A program made the position numbers and the translations under genes. A DNA stretch of 64,000 nt from Streptomyces cinerochromogenes (GTDB taxonomy: Bacteria; Actinomycetota; Actinomycetes; Streptomycetales; Streptomycetaceae), in contig NZ_BMRM01000027.1 in the NCBI RefSeq assembly GCF_014648635.1, positions 24,552 to 88,551 of the forward strand, written 5' to 3'. Shown piece after piece: positions 14,626-23,753 of the stretch; position 1 is the first letter of the stretch; each line of letters opens with the position of its first letter. The notes below the pieces were generated by a model. It searched no databases. It was given only the letters and a program-made list of their open reading frames with translations, and was not told where the DNA came from.

Positions 14626-15449
14626 GCGCCGTACTGCGCCGTCACGGACTCGGCCTGCTGGCCTGGCTCGCCGGGATCGTGTTCTTCCTGCCGATCGCGT
14701 GGATGGCCCTGACGTCCTTCCACGCCGAGGCGGACGCGGCGACGAACCCGCCGTCCTTCGCCGCCTCCCTGACCCTCGACGGCTACCGCGAGTTCTTCGG
14801 CAGCGACGGCGGGGCGAGCCCGTGGCCCGCGCTCGTCAACTCCGCGGTGGCCTCGGTCGCCTCCACGCTCCTCGTCCTCCTGCTGGCCCTCCCGGCGGCC
14901 TACGCGCTGTCGATCCGGCCGGTGAGGAAGTGGACGGACGTCCTGTTCTTCTTCCTCTCCACGAAGATGCTGCCGGCGGTGGCGGGCCTCCTCCCCCTCT
15001 ACCTGTTCGCCAAGAACGCCGGGATGCTCGACAACATCTGGCTGCTGGTCGTCCTCTACACCTCCATGAACCTGCCGATCGCGGTGTGGATGATGCAGTC
15101 CTTCCTCGCCGAGGTGCCCGTCGCGGTCATCGAGGCGGCGCGGGTCGACGGCGCCCGGCTGCCGACCGTCCTCGCGCGCGTGGTGGCCCCGATCGCCCTG
15201 CCCGGCATCGCCGCCACCGCCCTGATCTGCTTCATCTTCAGCTGGAACGAACTGCTCTTCGCCCGGGTCCTCACGGGCGTCGTCGCCGAGACCGCCCCCG
15301 TCTTCCTGACCGGCTTCATCACCAGCCAGGGCCTGTTCCTGGCCAAGGTGTGCGCCGCGTCGCTCGTCATCTCCCTGCCGGTGCTCGCCGCGGGGTTCGC
15401 CGCCCAGGACAAGCTGGTCCAGGGCCTGTCGTTGGGAGCCGTGAAATGA
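14622..15449 (+). CDS. ABC sugar transporter permease 2
   Basis: A 275-residue MalG-like permease with six predicted helices. The EAA motif is VIEAARVDGARLPTVLARVVAP, near residues 168-189. The loop after the first helix (TSFHAEADAATNPPSF) and the conserved SWNELLFA region are typical of the sorbitol/mannitol permease group. ATGA overlaps join it to permease 1 and to the downstream dehydrogenase. No ATPase gene follows; a shared MsiK-type ATPase elsewhere on the chromosome would be needed. Confidence 0.93.
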   Translation: MSAVLRRHGLGLLAWLAGIVFFLPIAWMALTSFHAEADAATNPPSFAASLTLDGYREFFGSDGGASPWPALVNSAVASVASTLLVLLLALPAAYALSIRPVRKWTDVLFFFLSTKMLPAVAGLLPLYLFAKNAGMLDNIWLLVVLYTSMNLPIAVWMMQSFLAEVPVAVIEAARVDGARLPTVLARVVAPIALPGIAATALICFIFSWNELLFARVLTGVVAETAPVFLTGFITSQGLFLAKVCAASLVISLPVLAAGFAAQDKLVQGLSLGAVK

Positions 15450-16435
15450 AGGCCGCCGTCATCGAGTCCGTGGGCCGCGCCGTGGTCACCGAGGTCCCCG
15501 ACCCCACGCCCGGCCCCCGCGAGGTGGTCGTCGAGGTCGCGGCCTGCGGCCTGTGCGGCACCGACCTGCACATCCTCCAGGGCGAGTTCGCGCCGAAGCT
15601 GCCGATCGTCCCCGGGCACGAGTTCGCGGGCGAGGTCGTCGGGGTCGGCACCCAGGTCACGGAGGTGTCGGTGGGCGACCGGGTCGCGGTGGACCCGTCC
15701 CTGTACTGCCACGAGTGCCGGTACTGCCGCACCGGCCACAACAACCTGTGCGAGCGGTGGGCCGCGATCGGCGTGACGACGGCGGGCGGCGCGGCGCGGT
15801 ACGCGGTGGCCCCGGTCGCCAACTGCGTCAAGCTGCCCGAGCACGTGCGCACCGAGGACGCGGCCCTGGTGGAACCCCTGTCCTGCGCCGTCCGCGGCTA
15901 CGACGTCCTGCGCTCCCGGCTCGGCGCCCACGTTCTGGTCTACGGCTCGGGAACCATGGGCCTGATGATGCTGGAGCTGGCCAAGCGGACCGGCGCGGCG
16001 AGCGTGGACGTGGTCGACGTCAACCCCGCCCGGCTGGAGACGGCCCGCCTCCTCGGCGTCTCGGCCGCCGCGGCGAACGCCGACGAACTGGACCGCCCGC
16101 AGGGCTGGGACGTGGTGGTCGACGCGACCGGCAACGCGGCGGCGATCCAGGACGGCCTGGACCGGGTGGCGAAGGCCGGCACCTTCCTGCAGTTCGGGGT
16201 GGCGGACTACGCGACACGGGTGACGATCGACCCGTACCGGATCTACAACCAGGAGATCACGATCACCGGCTCGATGGCGGTGCTGCACAGCTTCGAGCGG
16301 GCGGCGGAGCTGTTCGCGAACGGGGTGCTGGACCCGGCCGTCTTCATCAGCGACCGGATCCCGCTGGAGCGGTACCCGCAGGCGCTGGAGCAGTTCGCGG
16401 CGGGGGTGGGGCGGAAGATCGTGGTGGTGCCGTAG
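15446..16435 (+). CDS. Zinc-dependent polyol/alcohol dehydrogenase
   Basis: A 329-residue medium-chain dehydrogenase. The catalytic zinc site is built from CGLCGTD (residues 34-40), GHEFAGEVVGVG (about 57-68) and VEPLSCAVRG (about 142-151). The structural zinc loop is present as C-x2-C-x2-C-x7-C (CHECRYCRTGHNNLC). The nucleotide fold VYGSGTMGLMMLELAK precedes an acidic strand end (VDVVDVNPARL), which favours NAD. The family includes sorbitol and threonine dehydrogenases. Coupled by an ATGA overlap to the importer, it probably oxidises the imported polyol to a ketose. Confidence 0.9.
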   Translation: MKAAVIESVGRAVVTEVPDPTPGPREVVVEVAACGLCGTDLHILQGEFAPKLPIVPGHEFAGEVVGVGTQVTEVSVGDRVAVDPSLYCHECRYCRTGHNNLCERWAAIGVTTAGGAARYAVAPVANCVKLPEHVRTEDAALVEPLSCAVRGYDVLRSRLGAHVLVYGSGTMGLMMLELAKRTGAASVDVVDVNPARLETARLLGVSAAAANADELDRPQGWDVVVDATGNAAAIQDGLDRVAKAGTFLQFGVADYATRVTIDPYRIYNQEITITGSMAVLHSFERAAELFANGVLDPAVFISDRIPLERYPQALEQFAAGVGRKIVVVP

Positions 16436-16496
16436 GCCGTTCGGCGGGTTCCGTCCGGTAAGGGAACGGTAAAGCGGTGTCGTTCGTTCACCCGGC

Positions 16497-17741
16497 ATGA
16501 CAGCTATGACCCCTGGCTCGAACATCCCTCTTCCGGCCGCGCGCGTGACGGTGGACGTGTCCTCTCCGGTGCGGCTCGACGTGTCGGGCCTGCTGCTCAC
16601 CGGCGACGGCAAGGTGCGGTCCGACGACGATTTCATCTTCTACAACCAGCCCACGGGACCGGGCGTGACGTACCGGTCGGGCGGGGGTACGGCGCCCGAC
16701 GCGGTCACGGTCGACACCGCCGCCGTGCCGCCGGAGATCGAGAAGATCGTCGTCACGGCCAGTCCGGACGCGGCCGGGCAGACCTTCCAGGGCATCGAGC
16801 CGACGGCCACGGTCCGGGACGCGGACGGGGGTGCCGTGCTGGCGACGTTCACGCCGCCGCAGCTCGGCGCCGAGACCGCGCTGGTGATCGTGGAGATCTA
16901 CCGCCGGGGCGGCCAGTGGAAGGCGCGGGCCGTCGGCCAGGGGTACGCGAACGGGCTCGCGGGCATCGCGACGGACTTCGGCGTGACGGTGGAGGAGCCG
17001 GCCGCCGCCCCGGTCGCAGCCCCCGCGGCACCCCCGCAGCCGGCCGCCGCCCCCGCGGCCCCGCCGCAGCCGGTCAGCCCGCCCCCGGTCGCCCCGCAGC
17101 CGCCGGTCGCCCCGTCCGCGCCCCCGGTGCCCGCGGCCCCGGCCGCGCCCGCGCCGGGTGCCGGGAAGATCAACCTGGACAAGGGCCGGGTCAGCCTGCA
17201 GAAGAACCAGACCGTGTCCCTCGTCAAGGGCGGCCGGCCGCTGCTCTCGCAGGTGCGGATGGGGCTCGGCTGGGAGCCGGCGTTCCGGGGCAAGGACATC
17301 GACCTGGACGCCTCGGTCATCGCCTACGGCCCGCAGCGCAACCACATCGACAGCTGCTACTTCGGCAAGCTGACGATCCTGAACGGCGCGGTCCGCCACT
17401 CCGGGGACAACCTGACCGGTGAGGGCGGGGGCGACGACGAGGTCATCACGGTCGACCTCGGCCGGCTGCCGCAGGAGGTCACCGGGCTGGTGTTCACGGT
17501 GAACTCCTTCTCCGGGCAGAAGTTCACGGAGGTCGCGAAGGCCTACTGCCGTCTGGTCGACGCGGCCACCGGCGAGGAACTGGTCCGTTTCGACCTCACC
17601 GGTGCGCAGCCGCAGACGGGCGTGATGATGGCCAAGCTCATCCGCCAGTTCTCCGGGGAGTGGGACATGACGGCGCTGGGGGACTTCGTGAAGGCCCGCA
17701 CGGTGCGGAACATGGTGGATCCGGGGGCCCGCGCCCTGTAG
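16497..17741 (+). CDS. Two-domain TerD-family protein
   Basis: A 414-residue protein with two TerD/calcium-binding domains. One is at about residues 15-165: DDDFIFYNQP, then EIEKIVVTASPDAAG and the AVGQGYANGLAGIATDFGV ending. The second, at about 220-410, has the core LSQVRMGLGWEP, DLDASVIAY, YFGKL, GEGGGDDEVITVDL and QKFTEVAKAYCRL. A Pro/Ala-rich linker of about 55 residues joins them. TerD proteins bind calcium and are linked to tellurite, phage and oxidative stress responses and, in streptomycetes, to development. The ATG has no ribosome binding site and stands close to the only AT-containing stretch, so the mRNA may be near-leaderless. The ATG at 16506 is an alternative. Confidence 0.9.
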   Translation: MTAMTPGSNIPLPAARVTVDVSSPVRLDVSGLLLTGDGKVRSDDDFIFYNQPTGPGVTYRSGGGTAPDAVTVDTAAVPPEIEKIVVTASPDAAGQTFQGIEPTATVRDADGGAVLATFTPPQLGAETALVIVEIYRRGGQWKARAVGQGYANGLAGIATDFGVTVEEPAAAPVAAPAAPPQPAAAPAAPPQPVSPPPVAPQPPVAPSAPPVPAAPAAPAPGAGKINLDKGRVSLQKNQTVSLVKGGRPLLSQVRMGLGWEPAFRGKDIDLDASVIAYGPQRNHIDSCYFGKLTILNGAVRHSGDNLTGEGGGDDEVITVDLGRLPQEVTGLVFTVNSFSGQKFTEVAKAYCRLVDAATGEELVRFDLTGAQPQTGVMMAKLIRQFSGEWDMTALGDFVKARTVRNMVDPGARAL

Positions 17742-17759
17742 GCCGGCGCGGCCCGGCGT

Positions 17760-17783
17760 GCCGGCCCCCCCGGGGGGGCCGGC
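17760..17783. terminator. 24-bp perfect palindrome between convergent terD and tetR
   Basis: The 24 bases are a perfect palindrome: GCCGG, seven C, seven G, CCGGC. It lies 19 bases after the terD stop and 7 bases after the tetR stop on the other strand, so it can serve as a bidirectional terminator. Confidence 0.75.
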
Positions 17784-17790
17784 CGTCGCC

Positions 17791-18363
17791 TCAGCCGGCC
17801 CGCAGCCCCTCCGCCAGCAGGCGCAGGTACCGGCGGATCTCCCCCGGCTCCCCCTGCGCCAGCTCGGCCGCCATGGCCACGCCGTGCGCCAGGCGCAGGA
17901 CCTCGATCGGCTGCACATCGGCCCGCAAGGTGCCCTCCGCCTGTGCCGCGTCCACCAGCCGGGCCGCCGCGCCCTTGACGACGGACCCGCAGGCCGGTGG
18001 TGCCGCCGCGCCGCTCCCGTCCGTCACCGCCGAGCTGAGCAGGGCCTTCATCCCCCGCACCTGAAGGGTGGCGACCGCCAGCTCGTAGAGCCACTCCATG
18101 AGCGCCTCGCCCGGCGGCAGGTCCTGCGCCAGTTCACCGGCGCGCACGCCGAGCGCCTCGATCCGGTCGACGTACGCCGCCTCCAGCAGTGCCCCGCGGG
18201 TCGGGAAGTGCCGGTAGAGCGTGCCCGAGCCGACGCCCGCCCGCTTGGCGATGTCGTCGAGTGACGCGTTCTCGCCGTACTCGGCGAAGGCCTCGGCCGC
18301 CACCTTCAGCAACCGCTCGTAGTTGCGCCGAGCGTCCGCGCGCATGGGCCTGCCCTGCGTCAT
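17791..18363 (-). CDS. TetR-family regulator
   Basis: A 190-residue repressor. The N-terminal helix-turn-helix reads AEAFAEYGENASLDDIAKRAGVGSGTLYRHFPTRGALLEA (about residues 23-62), the family consensus. The C-terminal ligand domain (about 70-188) has no assignable effector. A good ribosome binding site (AAGGAG) lies seven bases before the ATG. It is downstream of, and on the same strand as, the PhoX gene with a 106-bp gap; its target is unknown. Confidence 0.92.
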   Translation of the reverse strand: MTQGRPMRADARRNYERLLKVAAEAFAEYGENASLDDIAKRAGVGSGTLYRHFPTRGALLEAAYVDRIEALGVRAGELAQDLPPGEALMEWLYELAVATLQVRGMKALLSSAVTDGSGAAAPPACGSVVKGAAARLVDAAQAEGTLRADVQPIEVLRLAHGVAMAAELAQGEPGEIRRYLRLLAEGLRAG

Positions 18364-18469
18364 CGACTCACTCCTTGCAGACCGGGGACCCTCTCCACAG
18401 CTTATCGAGCAGGAAAGCGGAGACCATCCCCGGTTGCTGTCGGGAGCGAATCGGCGGGCGCTTCCGCCG

Positions 18470-19921
18470 TTACCGCTTGTGCCGCTTCCAGGGGCCGGTG
18501 ATGGCGAGCATGATGCCGGGCGTCTGGATGTTGGCGAAGAGGGTCCTGCCGTCGGGCGAGAAGGTGACGCCGGTGAACTCGCTGTACTCCGGCTCCTCCG
18601 CGGTGCCGATGTTCAGCTCGTTGCGGGCGATCGGGTAGGTCCGCCCGCTCTCGGTGGCGCCGAACAGGTGCTGGACGCCCTCGCCGTCCTCGGCGATGAC
18701 CAGGCCGCCGTACGGGGAGACGGTGATGTTGTCGGGGCCGTCGAAGGCGCCGTCCTCGGCCGGGGCCGGGTTGACGCCGAGCAGCACCTTCAGGGTCAGC
18801 GTGCGGCGCTTGGGGTCGTAGAACCAGACCTGGCCGTCGTGCTGGACCGGGCTCTCCGAGCGGGCGAAGGAGGAGACGACGTAGACGCCGCCGTCGCCCC
18901 ACCACATGCCCTCCAGCTTGCGGGCGCGGGTGACCTGGCCGTCGGTGAACTGCTTGCGCACCGAGACGGTGCGGGCGTCGCGGTCGGGGACGTCCACCCA
19001 GTCGACGCCGTACACGGTGCCGGTCCTGGTGGCGCGGGACAGGTCGTCCACGAACTTGCCTCCGGAGTCGAAGCACTTGAACGCCTGGAGCACGCCCGCG
19101 TCGTCGGCGAGGGTGCGCAGCTTGCCGCGGCCGTGGCGGAAGCCCTCCGGCGGGGTCCAGCGGTAGAACAGGCCGTTGGGGCCGGAGGCGTCCTCGGTGA
19201 GGTAGAGGTGGCCGCGCTTGGGGTCGACCACGACGGCCTCGTGGGCGTAGCGGCCCAGGGCCTTGATCGGCTTCGGGTCACGGTTGGCCCGGCGGTCCTC
19301 CGGGTCGACCTCGAAGACGTAGCCGTGGTCCTTGGTGAAGCCGTTCTTGCCGGCCTTGTCCTCGGTCTCCTCGCAGGTCAGCCAGGTGCCCCACGGGGTG
19401 CTGCCGCCCGCGCAGTTGGTGGCGGTGCCTGCGATGCCCACCCACTCGGCGACATGGCCGCCGTGGCGGACCTCGACGACGGTGCAGCCGCCGGCCGCCG
19501 CCGGGTCGTAGACCAGGCCCTCGGTGAGCGGGACCGGGTGCGGCCAGTTGGCGCGGGCGCCGGCCAGCTCGTGGTTGTTGACGAGCAGGGTGGTGCCGCG
19601 CGGGCCCTCGAAGGTGGCCGTGCCGTCGTGGTTGGACGGGGTGAACTCGCCGGACTCCAGCCTGGTCCTGCCGCTGTAGGTGATGATCTCGTAGCGGAAG
19701 CCGGCGGGCAGGGCGAGGATGCCGTTCGGGTCGGCGATCAGCGGGCCGTAGCCGACGCCGTGGTGGTGGCCCCCGTGCGCGGAGTCGGCTGCGGCGCTCT
19801 CGTCGTCCGTGGCGGCGAGGGCGTTCGGCGCGGTGGCGAGGGCGCCGACGCTGCCCGCCAGGGCGACCCCGGCCCCGGTGATCGCGGATTTTCTGGCGAA
19901 GTCCCTGCGGGTGAGCGACAT
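18470..19921 (-). CDS. PhoX-family (DUF839) Tat-exported phosphatase
   Basis: A 483-residue secreted protein of the PhoX group, calcium/iron-dependent alkaline phosphatases of beta-propeller fold. The twin-arginine signal TRRDFARKSA at residues 4-13 is followed by a hydrophobic stretch and an Ala-rich cleavage region near residue 37. Family blocks seen: LLVNNHE (metal-site loop), GGCTVVEVRHGG, TPWGTWLTCEETED, YAHEAVVVDPKRGHLYLTED, LEGMWWGDGGVY and GPDNITVSPYGGLVIAEDGEG. It releases phosphate from organic esters outside the cell. The ATG at 19921 has AGGAGA upstream. A PHO box lies about 80 bases before it, so control by PhoR-PhoP is likely. Confidence 0.9.
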   Translation of the reverse strand: MSLTRRDFARKSAITGAGVALAGSVGALATAPNALAATDDESAAADSAHGGHHHGVGYGPLIADPNGILALPAGFRYEIITYSGRTRLESGEFTPSNHDGTATFEGPRGTTLLVNNHELAGARANWPHPVPLTEGLVYDPAAAGGCTVVEVRHGGHVAEWVGIAGTATNCAGGSTPWGTWLTCEETEDKAGKNGFTKDHGYVFEVDPEDRRANRDPKPIKALGRYAHEAVVVDPKRGHLYLTEDASGPNGLFYRWTPPEGFRHGRGKLRTLADDAGVLQAFKCFDSGGKFVDDLSRATRTGTVYGVDWVDVPDRDARTVSVRKQFTDGQVTRARKLEGMWWGDGGVYVVSSFARSESPVQHDGQVWFYDPKRRTLTLKVLLGVNPAPAEDGAFDGPDNITVSPYGGLVIAEDGEGVQHLFGATESGRTYPIARNELNIGTAEEPEYSEFTGVTFSPDGRTLFANIQTPGIMLAITGPWKRHKR

Positions 19922-19995
19922 GGTGTCTCCTGTGACGACGGGGTGGTGGTGCCGTGGAGGGTGGGGGGCCTCGGTTCGGCGCACACGCTCCCGTC

Positions 19996-20017
19996 CACCT
20001 GTGAACGGGAGTTGAAC
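19996..20017 (-). promoter_or_regulatory. PHO box (PhoP operator) upstream of the PhoX gene
   Basis: On the minus strand two adjacent 11-base units read GTTCAACTCCC (20017-20007) and GTTCACAGGTG (20006-19996). Streptomyces PhoP binds tandem 11-base repeats of consensus GTTCACC-like form (established knowledge). Both units match over GTTCA with exact 11-base phasing. It sits 75-97 bases upstream of the phosphatase start codon, the expected place for PhoP activation. Confidence 0.75.
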
Positions 20018-20145
20018 GCCGGGCCACCACCAGGGCGCCTGTTCCGTGAATCCGTCTGCACGACCCCATCGCCAGGAAAAGTGCCCGGAGCGTCACCGGA
20101 AGGGACAACAGGAGAGGCGGCCGGCCGGTCGTGCCGGCCGTGCCG

Positions 20146-21570
20146 TCAGTTCCCTTGCTGAGAGCGCGCCTTGAACGCGGCCTTGCGGGCCTCCTTGGCC
20201 ACCTTCTTGTCGGGGTGGAGGCGGCCCATCGCGTCCAGTACCTCGGCGGTGGCGGGGTGGTCCACCCGCCAGGCCGCCGCGAAGAACCCGCTGTGCTGCG
20301 CGGCGAGGCCCTCGACCAGGGCCCGCAGTTCCTCGGAGTTGCCCTCGGCCGCCAGCTGTGCGGCCAGCGTGTCGACGGTCAGCCAGAACACCATGTCCTG
20401 GGACGGCGCCGGCACCTCGGCGGCGCCCCGCTCGCTGAGCCACACCCGGGCGAGTCCGCCCAGCTCGGGATCGTCGAGCACCTCACGCAGGGCGGGTTCG
20501 GCCTCCATGCCCAGCAGCGACAGCGCCTGCTGGCAGCGCAGCCTGCGCAGCGGTGCGCCGGCGTCCGCGCCGCGGGCCGCGGCGAGCAACTCCCGGGCGG
20601 CGGCGAGCGTTTCGCGGCGGGCGAGCCACTGCTCGGTCTCGGCGCGGGCGGCGGACCGGCCGAACCGGGCGGTGCCGTCGAGCAGCGCGTCCGCGCCCTT
20701 GTCGGCCAGCTCCCCGACGACGGGGGCGGCGAACCCGGCCTCCAGCAGCCGGGCGCGCAGCCCGTACACGCCGAGCGGGGTGAGCCGGACCATGCCGTAG
20801 CGGGAGACGTCGGTGTCGTCCAGCGCGGCGGGTTCCTCGTCGGCGTCGGCCATCAGTGCCTCGTCCACCGGCTGGTAGGCGACGAGCCCGACCGGCTCCA
20901 GCGCCCGGAACTGGTCGTCCAGCCGCATCATGGCGTCGGAGACCTGCTCCAGGACGTCGTTGGTGGGCTCGCCCATGTCGTCGGGGACGATCACGGAGGC
21001 GGCGAGGGCGGGCAGCGGGACGGGGCCGTCGCCGGGGCCGTCCTCACTGACGGTCAGCAGGTAGAGGTTGCCGAGGACGCCGTCGAGGAAATCCGCCTCG
21101 GCCCCGGGGTCCCAGTCGAGTGACGAGAAATCGACCTCGCCGCCTTCCTCCAGCGCGTCGACCAGGTCGTCCAGATCGGGGACGGCCGCGTCGGCGAGGA
21201 CGGTCTCCAGAGCGGCGAGCCACACGGTGAGCACGTCGTGCGGGGAGCCGCCGGTGAGCAGCTTCAGCTCCTCGCCGGCCCGGACGGTGCCGGCCTCCTC
21301 GTCCGCGATCTCGACCAGGCCGGTGTCCACGGCGACCCGCCAGGCCTCACTGGCGTACGCGGCGGCGTCGTCACCGGTGAGTCCGAGCAGCTCGGCGGCG
21401 GCCGGCAGCTGCTCCTCGGCCAGTGCGCCGCCGGCGTCGACACGGGTGTCGGGGCCGGCCCAGCGGGCGAGGCGGGCGGCCCGGGACAGCACCGGCGTGG
21501 ACAGCGCGGCGCGCGCCAGCTCCGCTTCGGGGTGCAGCCGTACGGGCGGCAGGGGGGAGCTGTCTGACAT
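20146..21570 (-). CDS. Conserved acidic hypothetical protein
   Basis: A 474-residue soluble, Asp/Glu- and Ala-rich protein without signal peptide or membrane segment. It is mainly alpha-helical by composition, with a central patch (ADADEEPAALDDTDVSRYGMVRLTPLGVYGLRARLLE) resembling a winged-helix strand-helix, and a basic C-terminal tail (LHPDKKVAKEARKAAFKARSQQ). I do not recognise a characterised family; proteins of this size and composition are common in streptomycetes as hypotheticals. It is monocistronic as far as can be seen, with the secreted nuclease gene divergent upstream. Confidence 0.7.
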   Translation of the reverse strand: MSDSSPLPPVRLHPEAELARAALSTPVLSRAARLARWAGPDTRVDAGGALAEEQLPAAAELLGLTGDDAAAYASEAWRVAVDTGLVEIADEEAGTVRAGEELKLLTGGSPHDVLTVWLAALETVLADAAVPDLDDLVDALEEGGEVDFSSLDWDPGAEADFLDGVLGNLYLLTVSEDGPGDGPVPLPALAASVIVPDDMGEPTNDVLEQVSDAMMRLDDQFRALEPVGLVAYQPVDEALMADADEEPAALDDTDVSRYGMVRLTPLGVYGLRARLLEAGFAAPVVGELADKGADALLDGTARFGRSAARAETEQWLARRETLAAARELLAAARGADAGAPLRRLRCQQALSLLGMEAEPALREVLDDPELGGLARVWLSERGAAEVPAPSQDMVFWLTVDTLAAQLAAEGNSEELRALVEGLAAQHSGFFAAAWRVDHPATAEVLDAMGRLHPDKKVAKEARKAAFKARSQQGN

Positions 21571-21835
21571 CGGCTGGTTCTCCTCGGACCGTGAACGGGC
21601 TCAGCCGCTCAGCGTAGACGGATTTCCACCCATGCCGCCCGGTTCATCTCCCCGTAAGCGGCCGTACATGGCCGAAACCTTGACAACTCCCCGCGCCAGG
21701 CAGGAGATTGACGCGCGTAGAAGTTGGGGGGACAACTGTTCACTCGGCTCTATGCGTGTCACTGAGGGCCACGAGCCCCACACGCTCCCGTTCCACCCTC
21801 GTCCCGGCGCATCGTCACGTCCCCGGAGGGATCCC

Positions 21836-23662
21836 TTGCCGAGCAGGTCTTCCGCGCGCCTCGCCGCGCTCACCGTCGCCGCCGTCTGTTCCGCCGCGTC
21901 GGCCGTCGTCCTCACCTCGCCCGCGCACGCCGACTCGGTGCGTGTCCACGACATCCAGGGCACGACCCGGATATCCCCGTTCGCCGGGCAGAAGGTGACA
22001 GACGTGCCCGGCGTCGTCACGGCCACGCGCACCTACGGCTCCTCCAAGGGCTTCTGGCTCCAGGACCCGACGCCGGACGACGACCCGGCCACCAGCGAGG
22101 GCGTGTTCGTCTTCACCGGCTCGGCGCCGAAGGTCGCGGCCGGTGACGCGGTGACGGTGACCGGCACGGTCTCCGAGTACGTCCCGGGCGGCACCTCGTC
22201 CGGCAACCAGTCGGTGACGGAGATCACCAAGCCGACGGTCACCACGGTCTCCACCGGCAACGCGGTCCCGGCGCCGGTCGTCGTGGACGAGGACGCGGTG
22301 CCGGACGCGTACGCCCCGGCGGGCGACAGCGCCGCGGGGGGCTCGATCAACGGTCTCGCGCTGGACCCGTCGGCGTACGCCCTGGACTACTACGAGTCCC
22401 TGGAGGGCATGAACGTCCAGGTCGCCGACGCCCGCGTGGTCACCGCGACCGACCCGTACAGCGAGCTGTGGGTCACCGTGAAGCCGTGGGAGCACCGCAG
22501 CCGCCGCGGCGGCACGGTCTACGGCTCCTACGACGCGCAGAACACCGGCCGGCTCCAGATCCAGTCGCTGGGCGCGACCGCCGACTTCCCGAAGGCGGAC
22601 GTCGGCGACACCCTCCGGGGCGCCACCACCGGCCCGCTGGACTTCAACCAGTTCGGCGGCTACACCCTCGTCGCGAGCAGGCTCGGCACGCTGGAGAGCG
22701 GCGGCCTGGAGCGGGAGACGACGCAGAAGCAGTCGGGCCGCGAGCTGGCGGTGGCGACGTACAACGTGGAGAACCTCGACCCGTCGGACGCCACCTTCGA
22801 CCAGCACGCCTCCGCGATCGTGCACAACCTCCAGTCGCCGGACATCGTGTCGCTGGAGGAGATCCAGGACAACAACGGCGCCAAGGACGACGGCACGGTC
22901 GACGCGGACCGGACCGTGACGAAGCTGATCGACGCGATCGCCGCGGCGGGCGGCCCGACGTACGACTGGCGCTCGATCAACCCGGTCAACGACCAGGACG
23001 GCGGGGAGCCCGGCGGCAACATCCGCCAGGTGTTCCTGTTCAACCCGGAGCGGGTGTCCTTCACGGACCGCGCGGGCGGCGACTCGACCACCGCGGTCGG
23101 TGTCACCAAGGTGCAGGGCAAGGCCCGGCTGACGGCCTCCCCGGGCCGGATCGACCCGGCGAACGCGGCCTGGGCCAACAGCCGCAAGCCGCTCGCGGGC
23201 GAGTTCGTCTTCCACGGCAAGACCGTGTTCGTGATCGCCAACCACCTCAACTCCAAGGGCGGCGACCAGGGTCTGACCTCGCAGTACCAGCCGCCGGTGC
23301 GCAGCTCGGAGGTCCAGCGGCACGCGCAGGCGACCGCGGTGAACGCGTTCGTCAAGGACATCCTGTCCGTGCAGAAGAACGCGGAGGTCGTCGCGCTCGG
23401 CGACATGAACGACTTCGAGTTCTCCGGGACCGCGAAGATCCTGGAGGGCGACGGCGAGCTGTGGTCGGCGATCAAGTCGCTGCCGAAGAGCGAGCGCTAC
23501 ACCTACGACTACCAGGGCAACCAGCAGGTCCTCGACCAGATCCTGGTCAGCCCGGCGATCCGCCGCGGCTGCGACTTCGAGTACGACAGCGTGCACGTCA
23601 ACTCGGAGTTCCACGACCAGATCAGCGACCACGACCCGCAGGTGCTGCGGTTCCGTCCGTGA
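21836..23662 (+). CDS. Secreted endonuclease/exonuclease/phosphatase-family nuclease
   Basis: A 608-residue exported protein. It has a signal peptide (LPSRSSARLAALTVAAVC..., cleavage after AHA near residue 34) and an N-terminal OB-fold-like domain (about 40-300: IQGTTRISPFAGQKVTDVPGVV, GFWLQDP, GDAVTVTGTVSEY). The C-terminal EEP catalytic domain (about 310-605) shows YNVENLDPSD, SLEEIQDN, FVIANHLNSKGGD, ALGDMNDFEFSG and a final SDHDPQVLRF, containing the catalytic Asn, Glu, Asp and His. It likely degrades extracellular nucleic acid. The TTG start at 21836 is chosen for its GGAGGG ribosome binding site and because it puts the signal peptide at the N terminus; an ATG at 21751 lacks such a site. 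A single PHO-box-like half site, GTTCATCTCCC at about 21642-21652, lies upstream. Confidence 0.88.
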   Translation: MPSRSSARLAALTVAAVCSAASAVVLTSPAHADSVRVHDIQGTTRISPFAGQKVTDVPGVVTATRTYGSSKGFWLQDPTPDDDPATSEGVFVFTGSAPKVAAGDAVTVTGTVSEYVPGGTSSGNQSVTEITKPTVTTVSTGNAVPAPVVVDEDAVPDAYAPAGDSAAGGSINGLALDPSAYALDYYESLEGMNVQVADARVVTATDPYSELWVTVKPWEHRSRRGGTVYGSYDAQNTGRLQIQSLGATADFPKADVGDTLRGATTGPLDFNQFGGYTLVASRLGTLESGGLERETTQKQSGRELAVATYNVENLDPSDATFDQHASAIVHNLQSPDIVSLEEIQDNNGAKDDGTVDADRTVTKLIDAIAAAGGPTYDWRSINPVNDQDGGEPGGNIRQVFLFNPERVSFTDRAGGDSTTAVGVTKVQGKARLTASPGRIDPANAAWANSRKPLAGEFVFHGKTVFVIANHLNSKGGDQGLTSQYQPPVRSSEVQRHAQATAVNAFVKDILSVQKNAEVVALGDMNDFEFSGTAKILEGDGELWSAIKSLPKSERYTYDYQGNQQVLDQILVSPAIRRGCDFEYDSVHVNSEFHDQISDHDPQVLRFRP

Positions 23663-23667
23663 CCGGG

Positions 23668-23708
23668 CGGCGGGGCCGGCCGGACGGGGTGTCCGGCCGG
23701 CCCCGCCG
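23668..23708 (+). terminator. Strong terminator hairpin after the secreted nuclease
   Basis: An 18-bp perfect stem: CGGCGGGGCCGGCCGGAC at 23668-23685 pairs with its exact complement at 23691-23708 across a five-base loop. It starts six bases after the stop codon. Confidence 0.85.
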
Positions 23709-23753
23709 TGCCGTGGGCCGGTGCCGTGAGGGGGTGCCGGGATCGGGGCCCGG

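Noticed and set aside
21680..21725. TTGACA at 21680 as the -35 of the secreted nuclease promoter
   Set aside because: No acceptable -10 hexamer occurs 16-19 bases downstream.
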